Below are positions 54,925 to 63,524 of a stretch of DNA of 64,000 nucleotides, piece by piece. Origin of the DNA: Brevibacterium sp. 239c (GTDB taxonomy: Bacteria > Actinomycetota > Actinomycetes > Actinomycetales > Brevibacteriaceae); assembly GCF_900169365.1 (NCBI RefSeq), contig NZ_FXZH01000017.1:39278-103277 (forward strand). Reading direction: 5' to 3'. The position numbers were made by a program, and so were the translations under genes. Every line of letters starts with the position of its first letter. Position 1 is the stretch's first letter. Below the pieces are notes generated by a model. The model was not told where the DNA came from and made no database searches. It saw only the letters and a program-made list of their open reading frames with translations.

Positions 54925-55785
54925 TCACTCTCGGTGCAGCCAGGCCTCGTAGACCTCACGTTTGGACAGACCGAACTGCTTTGCGACCTGCCCTGCAGCG
55001 TCTTTCGCCCGCACTCCTGACTCCACGAGTTCACCGACAGCGTCGAGGTGGTCCTCCGGGGCGGTCTCGACCGCGGTGGCTCCGGCAAGCACGAGGGTCA
55101 ACTCCCCGCGCAGTCCGTCGGCTGCGAGATCACGCAGCGAGGACACGGTCCCGCGCAGGGTCTCTTCGTAGGTCTTCGTCAGTTCACGGCTGATACTCAT
55201 AGGCCGATCTGGTCCGATGACGGTGAGGAAATCGTCCATCGTGTCGGCGATGCGGTGGGGGCTTTCGAAGAACACCATGGTCCGCTTCTCGCTGCGCAGC
55301 TCCTCGAGGAGGTTCTTGCGTGCCCCGGATTTACGCGGCAGAAAGCCTTCGAAGCTGAACCGGTCGCTGGGCAGTCCCGAGACAGCGAGCGCCATGAGCA
55401 CTGCAGAGGGTCCAGGCGTCGAGGTGATCGGCAGTCCTGCCTCCGCGCAGGCTTTGACGACGCGGTAGCCGGGATCCGAGACAGCGGGCATTCCCGCATC
55501 GCTGAGCAGGACAACGGTCTGCCCGGAGCGGATGAGTTCGACGAGCTCGGGTGCCCGGGAGTGTTCGTTGTGGTCGAAGACGCTGATGACACGGTTGGTG
55601 TGCGTGAGCTCCAGACGCTGCGTCAGCGACAGGAAACGGCGAGTGTCCTCGGCCGCGATGACATCGGCTGCGGCAATGGCGCGCTGCATGCGTTCGCTCG
55701 CATCGCCGAGGTTGCCGATCGGGGTGCCGACCAAGATGAGCTGGCCGCCGGGATGCGGTGAGTCATGTTCAGCGGTTTCGGTCAT
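54925..55785 (-). CDS. rsmI: 16S rRNA 2'-O-ribose C1402 methyltransferase
   Basis: 286 residues. LILVGTPIGNLGDASERM, AEDTRRFLSL, VISVFDHNEH, VVLLSDAGMPAVSDPGYRVV, ITSTPGPSAVLMALAVSGLPSDRFSFEGFLPRK and FFESPHRI are the tetrapyrrole-methylase-like RsmI signatures. 2'-O-methylates C1402 in the decoding centre. Divergent from the O-mannosyltransferase gene beyond three inserted membrane genes, the classical actinobacterial pmt/rsmI pairing. Confidence 0.96.
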   Translation of the reverse strand: MTETAEHDSPHPGGQLILVGTPIGNLGDASERMQRAIAAADVIAAEDTRRFLSLTQRLELTHTNRVISVFDHNEHSRAPELVELIRSGQTVVLLSDAGMPAVSDPGYRVVKACAEAGLPITSTPGPSAVLMALAVSGLPSDRFSFEGFLPRKSGARKNLLEELRSEKRTMVFFESPHRIADTMDDFLTVIGPDRPMSISRELTKTYEETLRGTVSSLRDLAADGLRGELTLVLAGATAVETAPEDHLDAVGELVESGVRAKDAAGQVAKQFGLSKREVYEAWLHRE

Positions 55786-56191
55786 TATCGGGCACCTGTG
55801 AATCTGCGAGATGTCGTCTGCGGGGCATTCACGCCTCTAGGCCGACAGCGGGTGGGAGAACAGTGGCGGGGAGAACAGTTGTTTGGAGAACAGTGGCTGG
55901 GAGAAAGGTAGTTGAGTGAATGGTGGCTGCTGGAGCAGTCGCCGGATATACAGAGCTTCGGACTGCAACTGTCTTCAGCACCGTTGTCAGCCCTGTCGTG
56001 ATCTTAGCTGTCTGCTCTCGACCGGTGAAGCGACGGCAACATTCCGAATCAAACGGACCCGCCGTCGCTTTTGCGACTGAGCGAGTGCGACTGAGCGAGT
56101 GCGACTGAACCATCGCGCCGCCGCAGTCACGCGGCCGCCATCACAACTGCGCCGTCACGCCGACGCAATCAGTCAATGATTACGTTGTCGA
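55786..56191. other. 406-bp intergenic region with short tandem repeats
   Basis: No gene supported. About four copies of a 16-base GGAGAACAGTGG-like unit lie at 55853-55910, and GCGACTGAGCGAGT occurs at 56073 and 56087 with a third start at 56101. Confidence 0.6.
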
Positions 56192-56641
56192 TCACGTTGT
56201 CGCGAACATCAGAGCGAACATGCCAAGGTAGAACAGGATCATCAGCAGCCAGAAGACCAGCCAAAGCGCGGTTCCGCCATAGCCGACCCACAAGGCGGCT
56301 GTGGTCATTCCCCCGCCGCGCTCACCGGACTCCTGAATCTGCTTTCGAGCAATGTGGCCCATGATGATGCCAGCGATACCGGCGAGGAAGACACCACTCA
56401 TCACTCCGAAGATCGAGGTGACGAGGGCGATGATCGCCAAAGAATTCGTGGGCGGAAGCGGCTGGTAGACGACGGCCGGTCCTGGACCTGCGTACTGAGT
56501 GTTTGCACCGTACACCGCATTCGCCGTGTAAGCCGAACCCGAATAGTCTGCGTTCGACCCATAGTTATTGTTCGAACCAGTGCCTGACTGCGGCTGCTGG
56601 TAATACATGTCTGGATTGTTCCAGTTGCTCTGACTGCTCAT
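56192..56641 (-). CDS. DUF4190-like membrane protein 1
   Basis: 149 residues from ATG 56641, AAGGAG eight bases upstream. Residues 1-60 are Asn/Gln/Tyr/Gly/Ser-rich, then NSLAIIALVTSIFGVMSGVFLAGIAGIIMGHIARKQIQ (helix, GHIARKQI hairpin) and a second pair of helices (ALWLVFWLLMILFYLGMFALM). GHxAxxQI between two hydrophobic stretches is the DUF4190 mark. Function unknown. Confidence 0.8.
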   Translation of the reverse strand: MSSQSNWNNPDMYYQQPQSGTGSNNNYGSNADYSGSAYTANAVYGANTQYAGPGPAVVYQPLPPTNSLAIIALVTSIFGVMSGVFLAGIAGIIMGHIARKQIQESGERGGGMTTAALWVGYGGTALWLVFWLLMILFYLGMFALMFATT

Positions 56642-56732
56642 GGCGCGATCTCCTTGCGTATGCCTACAACGGTACCGAGTCGCTCTCTGTGACAAAAGGT
56701 GAGACTGTCGCAGATGCGTCTCAATTCCGACT

Positions 56733-57173
56733 TCAGTACGACCCTTCAGCGGCCCCTGCCGCAATTGCGAGCACAACGACCACACAGTAGAGGCCCCAGA
56801 AGATCAGCCAGAATCCAACACCGAGGTATCCGGCCCAGAGCGCAGTCACCGCCATCGCGTCTCCACGCTCACCCCGCTGGCGTATCTGCTTGCGAGCGAC
56901 ATGACCCATAACGATTCCGACGATTCCGGCCGGGACAAAGGACGTAAAAGCCCCGATCAGCGACATCACCATGCCGATGATCGCCAGGGTGTTCGTCGGC
57001 ACAATCGGCTGGTAGACATACGCCATTGGTCCTGCGATTCCCGGGTTGGGCCCGTACGCTGCGGGATTCGAATGTGCGGAATAACTTGGGTAGCCACCTT
57101 GCGCTCCGCCGTGTGAGTATCCCGAACTCGAAGCTGCGTTGATTCCGCTGGCTGGCAGTTGCAAAGTGTGCAT
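56733..57173 (-). CDS. DUF4190-like membrane protein 2
   Basis: 146 residues. Same plan as its neighbour: Gly/Ser/Tyr/Asn-rich N-terminus (about 1-55), VPTNTLAIIGMVMSLIGAF, GIVGIVMGHVARKQIRQRGERGD, and VGFWLIFWGLYCVVVVLAIAAG. Clear paralogue of gene 56192-56641 (shared GHxARKQI and RGERG). Confidence 0.8.
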   Translation of the reverse strand: MHTLQLPASGINAASSSGYSHGGAQGGYPSYSAHSNPAAYGPNPGIAGPMAYVYQPIVPTNTLAIIGMVMSLIGAFTSFVPAGIVGIVMGHVARKQIRQRGERGDAMAVTALWAGYLGVGFWLIFWGLYCVVVVLAIAAGAAEGSY

Positions 57174-57380
57174 ATCTGGTTCGCTCCTGTTGCTGTGGCT
57201 GTTCGCGGGCTGATCCCTGTAGAAGGGATGTTCCCCTTGCGTCTGAATTCAACGCTATCGAGCCAAGCAGTCCTCAGAGAGCCAACCCTGTTGCAGTCCT
57301 GCACCACGGGTGTCAGAGCAGAAAATGGATCCTCGTGAGCTGGCCGTTCGGGAACCGACCGGGAGCCGTTCGTGAGCCGA

Positions 57381-57992
57381 TCAGTAGCTCATCCCAGCAG
57401 CGAAGACGCCGAGACCCACAATTCCGACGACAATGATGACTGCCAGCAGGGCGAAGGCAATCCCGATGTAGCCCATAATCAGACCGGCGGTGGCCTGGCC
57501 TCGGCCGTCCTGACCGGTCCTCTTGATCTGTCCACGGGCCACGTGGCCGAAGATGACGGCAAGGATTGGGGCGAGCCACAAGAACATCGCAATGATGGAG
57601 AACAGGACGCCGATGATGGGAACCAGAGAGAGGATGCCGCAGACGAAACCGCCGGCCAGTCCAATGATGCCCATCCACATCGCCCAGCCCGACAGCGAGT
57701 TCATTGCTGGCCGCATCAACATCATCGACGCACCGTAGGTCGCTGGCTGGCTGTAGCCATAGGTGCCCGGCTGACTGTATGTGCCCGGCTGACTGTAAGC
57801 GTCCGGCTGACTGTAGACCGCGGGACCGGACTGGGGCTGCTGATACGGGTTCGGGTTCGAGTACTGCCCCTGGTCCTGATACTGGCCGGTGCCGTATCCG
57901 GGCTGCGGCTGTGAGGCCCCGTAGCCGTTGTTGAACTGCTGGGATCCGACCTGTGGTGGATCACTCGGACGATAGTTCGGGTTGTAAGACAC
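57381..57992 (-). CDS. DUF4190-like membrane protein 3
   Basis: About 203 residues, probably from a GTG at 57992 (GGTGA five bases before); a GTG at 58001 is also possible. N-terminal 100 residues are Gln/Tyr/Pro/Ser/Gly-rich with YSQPGTYSQPGTYGYSQP repeats, then membrane helices (WAMWMGIIGLAGGFVCGILSLVP, VLFSIIAMFLWLAPILAVIFGHVARGQIKRTGQDGRG, LIMGYIGIAFALLAVIIVVGI). GHVARGQIKRTG again marks DUF4190. Divergent from pmt. Confidence 0.8.
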   Translation of the reverse strand: MSYNPNYRPSDPPQVGSQQFNNGYGASQPQPGYGTGQYQDQGQYSNPNPYQQPQSGPAVYSQPDAYSQPGTYSQPGTYGYSQPATYGASMMLMRPAMNSLSGWAMWMGIIGLAGGFVCGILSLVPIIGVLFSIIAMFLWLAPILAVIFGHVARGQIKRTGQDGRGQATAGLIMGYIGIAFALLAVIIVVGIVGLGVFAAGMSY

Positions 57993-58131
57993 GCTCGTCA
58001 CCGTTTCACTCGTTTGCCGCCTGTTGAGGACTACCTTAGTCGTCCTGACGGCTCGAAGGACAATACGTGAACGACTCACCCTGGGGACCAGATGGGAGCG
58101 AGCATCTCCTCGGACCTTAAACTTGACGATA

Positions 58132-59946
58132 ATGACTCAACCCGAAGATCCCCAGGCGCCGGGGCGGTCGACCGACCCCACGGATGAGTCCACCGACCCT
58201 TCACGCTCCGAAACCCACCCCACAGACTCCCCCGCGGCCCCCACCAAACTCATCGCCCGAGAACGTCGCGCGAACCGGCGCGAATCGATTCGCGCCAATG
58301 CTGCTGCCATCCGTCGGCGTACCTTCACCGCCGGAATGTGGGCGACTCGGGCACCGATCTGGATGTGGCCGGCACTGCTGCTCATCACGGCGATCGGCGG
58401 CGCCCTCCGCCTCTTCAATCTCGGCTTCCCACACCGGCTGATCTTCGACGAAACCTATTACGTCAAGGACGCCTACTCCGTCTTCAAGTACGGCTACGAA
58501 CGATCCTGGCCGGAGAACGCCGACGACTCATTCAATGCAGGCGACCCGAGCGTCATTGAGTCCACTCCCGAATATGTCGTCCACCCTCCTCTGGGCAAAT
58601 GGATCATCGGCGCCGGCATCCACATCTTCGGCGCCGACGACTCCTTCGGGTGGCGCTTCTCCGTAGCAATCGTGGGAACGCTGACGATCTTCCTCATGGG
58701 CTTCATCGCCTGGAAGCTCTTCCGCTCCGCGTTCTTCGCCTGCGTCGCAGCCGGTCTGCTCTCAATCGATGGTGAGCACTTCGTGCATTCGCGCACGAGC
58801 CTGCTCGACATCGTCCTCATGGCCTTCGTCCTACTCGCTTTCGCCTTCATCGTCGTCGACCGAGAGTTCGTCACGAAGAAGCTCGCCCGGTACACGGCCT
58901 CAAACGGCCCACCTGAACGATCTCGGGATCGTCGCCCTTTGCCACGCAAGGATCTGATCAACTTCGGGCCCCGCCTCGGCGTGCGTCCCTGGCTCATCGC
59001 CGCAGGTATCAGCCTGGGCCTGGCGATGGGGGTGAAGTGGTCGGGGCTCTACGCCGTCGCCGCGTTCGGGATCCTCGTCGTCGCCTGGGACGTGCATTCG
59101 CGCCACCGTACAGGCATCGTCCATCCCTGGCTGGGCATGCTGATTCGCGACAGCATTCCGGCGTTCATCAAGTTGGTGCCGGTGGCCCTGCTGACCTACA
59201 TCGTCACGTGGACCGGCTGGATTCGCTCCACCGATGCCTGGGATCGGCAGTGGGCCTTCGACAACGGCGGGTGGTGGAGTTCCCTTCCGGACTGGCTGTT
59301 GTGGCTGCCGTCTCTGGCCCACTATCACTACACGGCGTACTCGTTCCATGTCGGACTCGACTCCGAACACCCTTATATGTCGAACCCGTGGGGGTGGATC
59401 GTCCAGTGGCGGCCGACCTCCTTCTACTACGAATCCCCGGACCAGGGCAGCATGGGCTGCACCGTGGAACATTGCTCCTCGGCGATCACCTCGGTGGGCA
59501 ATCCGGTGATCTGGGGGTTGGCACCCATCGCCATCCTCGTTGCGCTGGGCGCCTGGATCATCCGCCGCGACGTCCGCGCCGGTGTCATCCTGGCCGGGCT
59601 CGCCGCGACTTGGCTGCCTTGGTTCGCCTACCAGGAACGCACCATCTTCACCTTCTACACGGTCGTCATGGTGCCCTTCGTCGTTCTCGCATTCACCTAT
59701 TGCCTCACCCTCTTGTGGGGCCGCGTCCCGACCATCTCCACCCACCTTGCGCCCAATCCGCGCGGTCCCCTCTTCGCCGGTCGCGGCACCCGAATCCCCT
59801 GGTCTCTGTTCGGCCGCCGGATGGCAGTGGGTCTCATCCTCGTGGCCGCGATCATGGCCTTCTCCTACTTCTGGCCGATCTACACCGGCGAAGTCATCCC
59901 GTTCGAAGCCTGGAACAACCGCATGTGGAACGTCACCTGGCGCTGA
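58132..59946 (+). CDS. pmt: Polyprenol-phosphate-mannose protein O-mannosyltransferase
   Basis: 604 residues from ATG 58132. GT39 family, multi-pass: the first loop carries the catalytic Asp-Glu (FDETYYVKD, about residue 107), then ESTPEYVVHPPLGKWII, RTSLLDIVLMAF and the second-loop GWWSSLPDWLLWLPSLAHYHYTAYSFH, WIVQWRPTSFYYE, plus a C-terminal EVIPFEAWNNRMW. Transfers mannose from polyprenyl-phosphate to Ser/Thr of secreted proteins. Long Thr/Pro/Ser/Asp-rich cytoplasmic N-terminus (about 70 residues). Followed by a nonulosonic-acid gene pair. Confidence 0.95.
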   Translation: MTQPEDPQAPGRSTDPTDESTDPSRSETHPTDSPAAPTKLIARERRANRRESIRANAAAIRRRTFTAGMWATRAPIWMWPALLLITAIGGALRLFNLGFPHRLIFDETYYVKDAYSVFKYGYERSWPENADDSFNAGDPSVIESTPEYVVHPPLGKWIIGAGIHIFGADDSFGWRFSVAIVGTLTIFLMGFIAWKLFRSAFFACVAAGLLSIDGEHFVHSRTSLLDIVLMAFVLLAFAFIVVDREFVTKKLARYTASNGPPERSRDRRPLPRKDLINFGPRLGVRPWLIAAGISLGLAMGVKWSGLYAVAAFGILVVAWDVHSRHRTGIVHPWLGMLIRDSIPAFIKLVPVALLTYIVTWTGWIRSTDAWDRQWAFDNGGWWSSLPDWLLWLPSLAHYHYTAYSFHVGLDSEHPYMSNPWGWIVQWRPTSFYYESPDQGSMGCTVEHCSSAITSVGNPVIWGLAPIAILVALGAWIIRRDVRAGVILAGLAATWLPWFAYQERTIFTFYTVVMVPFVVLAFTYCLTLLWGRVPTISTHLAPNPRGPLFAGRGTRIPWSLFGRRMAVGLILVAAIMAFSYFWPIYTGEVIPFEAWNNRMWNVTWR

Positions 59947-60060
59947 CCTCGCCACATCAGCGCGGGTGACCGCGCCCCGTCACCTCAGGCGCCCCGCGCA
60001 CCGTCGCCACGGGTGACTGACCCCACCCCACCAGAACTCGACATACACCCGCCACGAAGG

Positions 60061-60076
60061 TGTCGCCTCGGCGACA
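60061..60076. other. Small hairpin between pmt and neuA
   Basis: TGTCGCC-TC-GGCGACA, seven-base arms. Could be a weak terminator of pmt or part of the neuA leader. Confidence 0.4.
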
Positions 60077-60124
60077 TTGCTCGTTCACCTGGGGGCCACA
60101 TGCCGTCGTTAGCGTCGAATCATT

Positions 60125-61495
60125 GTGAACTACCAATCGACTCTGACTCCCCCAGCGCCCACCGATCGCGTGGCCACAGCGCCCGCTGACAACGAGAGCG
60201 CAGCACGGCCGCATCGGGCCGTGGCCATCATTCCCGCCCGGGGCGGCTCCAAGGGAATTCCGCTGAAGAACCTGCAGAAGGTCGCCGGCGTCTCGCTTCT
60301 GGCTCGCGCGATCAACGCGGCCAAGTCGACGCCGAGCATCGACCGCGTGGTCGTCTCGACCGATCATGAGGGTATCGCCGCAGAGGCAATTCGTGCCGGC
60401 GCCGAGGTGTCCCATCGTCCCGCTGACATCGCCGGTGACACCGCGACCAGTGAGTCGGCTCTGATCTACACGCTGGCCAGCCTCGGCGAGGAATTCGACA
60501 CCACCGTGTTCATGCAGTGCACCTCCCCGTTCATCGACTCCGCTTCGATCGCCAATGCGGTCGCCGCCGTCCGTGACGGTGAGTCCGATGTCGTGTTCTC
60601 CGCCGTTGAGGACCATTCGTTCCTATGGCGCCTCGACGAAGGCGAATCGGCGGTCGCCGTCGGGCACGAAGCCAGCTTCCGGCCCCGCCGTCAGGACCGG
60701 GCCAAGCACTACAACGAGACCGGCGCCTTCTACGTCATGCGCACCGACGGACTCATCGAACACGGACACCGCTTCTTCGGTCGCGTCACCATCGAAGAGG
60801 TCCCACCCGAGCACGCCCGTGAAATCGACGACATGTCCGACCTGTCACTGGTCCGCGCGATCGCCTCCACACAGGAGACCGCGCAGGTCATCGACGTCGA
60901 CGCCCTCGTCACCGACTTCGACGGCGTCCACACCGACGACGGCGCCTACGTCGACGAGGACGGCAACGAACAGGTCCGCGTCCACCGCGGCGACGGCATG
61001 GGAGTCTCACGCCTGGTGAAGTCAGGGGTCCCTGTCATGATCCTGTCGAAGGAACGCAACCCAGTTGTCACCCGCAGGGCGGAGAAACTTCACGTGGATG
61101 TAACCCAGGGCGTCGACAATAAATCGAAGGTCCTGGCGTCGTGGATCGAAGAACAGGGACTCGACGCGGCCCGGGTGGCCTACGTCGGAAACGACATCAA
61201 CGACCTCGAAGCCTTCGACGTCGTCGGCTGGCCCATCGCAGTCGCGGACGCCCACCCCAAGGTGCTCGCAGCGGCTCGAGTGGTCCTCGATCGGCCCGGC
61301 GGAAAGGGAGCGGTCCGCGAAGTCTGCGACCTCATTCCGGTGCCGAACTCGGCAACGGAGCAGCTGCCGGCTCGAACACTGACATCGGTACTCAGCTCCG
61401 ACTCACACCACAAGCAACCATCCATCCAGCAGCAACAGCCGTTGCTCACGAATCACGCAGAAGGTTTGCGTACCAATCGAAAGCAGGTTTCATGA
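60125..61495 (+). CDS. neuA: Acylneuraminate cytidylyltransferase fused to HAD phosphatase
   Basis: 456 residues from GTG 60125, no ribosome-binding site seen, so possibly leaderless. Residues about 30-255 are a CMP-nonulosonate synthetase: AIIPARGGSKGIPLKNL, VVVSTDHEGIAAEA, FMQCTSPFID, RQDRAKHYNETGAFYVMR. Residues about 260-415 are a KdsC-type HAD phosphatase: VTDFDGVHTDDGAYVDEDG (nucleophile Asp near 264), ILSKERNPVV, VAYVGNDINDLEAF. The fused form suggests that the phosphatase dephosphorylates the sugar-9-phosphate before activation. The 40-residue C-terminal tail is Ser/Gln-rich. Overlaps neuB by four bases. Confidence 0.9.
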   Translation: MNYQSTLTPPAPTDRVATAPADNESAARPHRAVAIIPARGGSKGIPLKNLQKVAGVSLLARAINAAKSTPSIDRVVVSTDHEGIAAEAIRAGAEVSHRPADIAGDTATSESALIYTLASLGEEFDTTVFMQCTSPFIDSASIANAVAAVRDGESDVVFSAVEDHSFLWRLDEGESAVAVGHEASFRPRRQDRAKHYNETGAFYVMRTDGLIEHGHRFFGRVTIEEVPPEHAREIDDMSDLSLVRAIASTQETAQVIDVDALVTDFDGVHTDDGAYVDEDGNEQVRVHRGDGMGVSRLVKSGVPVMILSKERNPVVTRRAEKLHVDVTQGVDNKSKVLASWIEEQGLDAARVAYVGNDINDLEAFDVVGWPIAVADAHPKVLAAARVVLDRPGGKGAVREVCDLIPVPNSATEQLPARTLTSVLSSDSHHKQPSIQQQQPLLTNHAEGLRTNRKQVS

Positions 61496-62379
61496 CTGAT
61501 CAACTCGCCCCAGTGGCCATCGGCAACCACCTCGTCGGCCCGAATCAGCCCGTTTACATGATCGGCGAAATCGGCATCAACCACAACGGCGACGTCGAAA
61601 TCGCGAAGCAGCTCATGGATGTCGCCGTCACCGCCGGTGCCCAGGCCGTGAAGTTCCAGAAGCGCAACCCAGATGTGGCTGTGCCCGAACACCAGAAGTC
61701 GAAGATGCGCTCCACCCCATGGGGCGAGATGACGTACCTCGACTACAAGTGGCGCGTCGAGTTCGGCCAGGAAGAATACGCCGAGATCGACCGCTACGCC
61801 AAGGAAGTCGGTCTGCAGTGGTTCGCCTCCCCCTGGGACACTGACTCCGTGGACTTCCTCGAAAACAAGTTCGACGCAGTGACCTATAAGGTCGCTTCGG
61901 CCTCGCTGACGGACTTCGAACTCCTCCGTGCGATCGCCGCGACCGGCAAGCCGGTCCTGTGCTCCTCGGGCATGTCCGACTGGGCCACGCTAGATGCAGC
62001 CGTCGAGGTCTTCGACCGCGACAAGCTGGTTCTCATGCACGCCACCTCGACCTACCCGCTGCCTCCCGAAGAGGTCAACCTCAAGGCCATCACCACCATG
62101 CGCGAGCGTTACGGCGTGAATGTGGGCTACTCCGGCCACGAGCTGGGCCTCGAGATCTCCTTCGCCGCCGCCGCACTGGGCGCTGCGACCATCGAACGCC
62201 ACATCACCCTGGACTCCTCCATGTGGGGCTCGGACCAGTCCGCATCGATGGAACCACGCGAGTTCACTTCACTGGTCAAGGGCGTGCGCGTCCTCGAAAC
62301 AGCCTTCGGTGACGGTGAGAAGCGCGTCATGCCAGGCGAAGAGTCGAAGATCGATTCGCTCCGCAAGGTCAGCGTCTGA
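61492..62379 (+). CDS. neuB: N-acetylneuraminate (nonulosonate) synthase without SAF domain
   Basis: 295 residues. NeuB TIM barrel: VYMIGEIGINHNGDVEIAKQLMD, AVKFQKRNPD, WFASPWDTDSVDFL, YKVASASLTDFELLRAIAATGKPVLCSSGMS, LMHATSTYPLPPEEVNLKAI, VGYSGHELG and IERHITLDSSMWGSDQSASMEP. Condenses PEP with a hexosamine (ManNAc or a phosphate/bacillosamine derivative). Typical NeuB has about 340 residues with a C-terminal SAF (antifreeze-like) lid; it is missing here. No epimerase (neuC) or sialyltransferase is seen in the window. Confidence 0.92.
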   Translation: MTDQLAPVAIGNHLVGPNQPVYMIGEIGINHNGDVEIAKQLMDVAVTAGAQAVKFQKRNPDVAVPEHQKSKMRSTPWGEMTYLDYKWRVEFGQEEYAEIDRYAKEVGLQWFASPWDTDSVDFLENKFDAVTYKVASASLTDFELLRAIAATGKPVLCSSGMSDWATLDAAVEVFDRDKLVLMHATSTYPLPPEEVNLKAITTMRERYGVNVGYSGHELGLEISFAAAALGAATIERHITLDSSMWGSDQSASMEPREFTSLVKGVRVLETAFGDGEKRVMPGEESKIDSLRKVSV

Positions 62380-62429
62380 TCTGATCTGACCCTCGGCTGA
62401 TCTGATCGCGCTTTGACCTGATCGGCTGA

Positions 62430-62879
62430 TTACGGCCCCATCACCTCGCCGGGCTCACATGATCGTCGCAACACTCTTAACGAGAGGTTGCGGCGATCAT
62501 GTAGATTCAAGAAGACTGCGCTCGGTTCGGTGACGAATCGACGCGACTGGTCGATGCCGAGACTCCGGCGAAAGAAGCCGCGGTCGTGGTAGGAGCTCCG
62601 CCACAGCGATTCACCTGCGGCTTCGACTGTCTTGGAGAGGTTCAACGGGAAGAGATTCATCGCCCTGTACGGCTCTAGGTATCCACGGGCCGCCAGAATG
62701 ATCGCGAGGAACTGTGCACCACCAGAGAACCAAACACGGAATGTCGCGAAGATCGTTGATGTGATAGGCGAGCCAGTCGGATTGCTCCGACGAGTGAGCG
62801 GGTTGATCAGATCAGCGAAGGTGCCAGTCTTCTCCAAGATACCGCACGGGACAGCGGCGACGATCGCTACAGTTCTCAA
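62430..62879 (-). CDS. Doubtful open frame with coding-like composition
   Basis: 149 codons from a TTG. The first 110 codons are rich in G/C at third positions and read like protein (TFADLINPLTRRSNPTGSPI, FRVWFSGGAQFLAIILAARG), but no family was recognised. The last 30 codons run through the hairpin at 62458-62501, so if it was a gene, it is truncated or degraded. An in-frame TGA lies shortly upstream. Confidence 0.2.
   Translation of the reverse strand: MRTVAIVAAVPCGILEKTGTFADLINPLTRRSNPTGSPITSTIFATFRVWFSGGAQFLAIILAARGYLEPYRAMNLFPLNLSKTVEAAGESLWRSSYHDRGFFRRSLGIDQSRRFVTEPSAVFLNLHDRRNLSLRVLRRSCEPGEVMGP
62458..62501 (+). terminator. Hairpin after neuB
   Basis: CATGATCGTCGCAAC (62458-62472) pairs with GTTGCGGCGATCATG (62487-62501), one mismatch, with CTCT/AGAG extending the inner stem. 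It lies 79 bp beyond the neuB stop. Confidence 0.75.
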
Positions 62880-63172
62880 GGTTAAACAAAAGCCGGCGAG
62901 ATTGGAGTCCTGTCAGTTCCGGCATCGATGCCAGGCATCAAATAGCCGAGCGCATGCGACATTGGCATCGGACTACATGACCGCTTAATTAGGGGTGGCA
63001 GAAGAAGACGGCTCGCTCGCCGAAGCGTTCGTTGGAGCGAATCTCCTAGTCCACCGATCTCGCATTAAAGACAATACTGACACGAGGCTGCCGCACGCCG
63101 AAAGTACGCCCGAACGCGCTTCTAAGTTATCGACAATTTCACAGCACCCGCTGACGAATCCTGAATGACATA

Positions 63173-63211
63173 AAGGGCATGACTCCAATGAGATATTAGA
63201 ATCATGCCCTT
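63173..63211 (-). terminator. Hairpin after the small membrane protein gene
   Basis: AAGGGCATGA (63173-63182) and TCATGCCCTT (63202-63211) with a 19-base loop; T-rich on the minus strand after the stem. About 80 bp beyond the stop at 63291. The stretch 62880-63290 holds no other feature that I can support. Confidence 0.7.
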
Positions 63212-63290
63212 AAACGAATTTCAGTCTAGGATTCCACCAGCCCGCTGCCCGGAACCTATTCAACTATTGGCACCATGAAGTCTCGAATCC

Positions 63291-63497
63291 TCACTTTGGA
63301 ACAAACTGAGACACATCCGCGCCCCTGTCCTTTCTTCGGTGCTGGACCAGCAACGCGATGAACGTCGACAAAAGGATAAGGGGAAACACAATCACAAACA
63401 AAATTGACGTGACCCCGAAGGTGGGTTCACCAACCCCACTTAAAATGCTCGTGGCCAACGACAAACCGAGAGCAAACGACATAATGATATCTCTCAT
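63291..63497 (-). CDS. Small two-helix membrane protein, candidate immunity protein
   Basis: 68 residues from ATG 63497 with GGAGG eight bases upstream. Helix about 4-22 (IIMSFALGLSLATSILSGVG) and helix about 30-50 (TSILFVIVFPLILLSTFIALLV), then a basic, charged tail (QHRRKDRGADVSQFVPK). Starts 27 bp after the stop of the Cys-rich peptide gene, same strand, so they are very likely co-transcribed. Small hydrophobic proteins beside Cys-rich secreted peptides often give self-protection; here this is inference only. Confidence 0.6.
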   Translation of the reverse strand: MRDIIMSFALGLSLATSILSGVGEPTFGVTSILFVIVFPLILLSTFIALLVQHRRKDRGADVSQFVPK

Positions 63498-63524
63498 GAC
63501 TTACGCCTCCACTTCTAACTGCTT

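Noticed and set aside
55829..56113. Minus-strand 94-codon frame with Thr-Val-Leu-Pro repeats
   Set aside because: Generated by the short tandem repeats in the gap; no family, no ribosome-binding site.
62985..63188. Minus-strand 67-codon frame with several cysteines
   Set aside because: It overlaps the terminator hairpin at 63173-63211 and has no ribosome-binding site or family resemblance.
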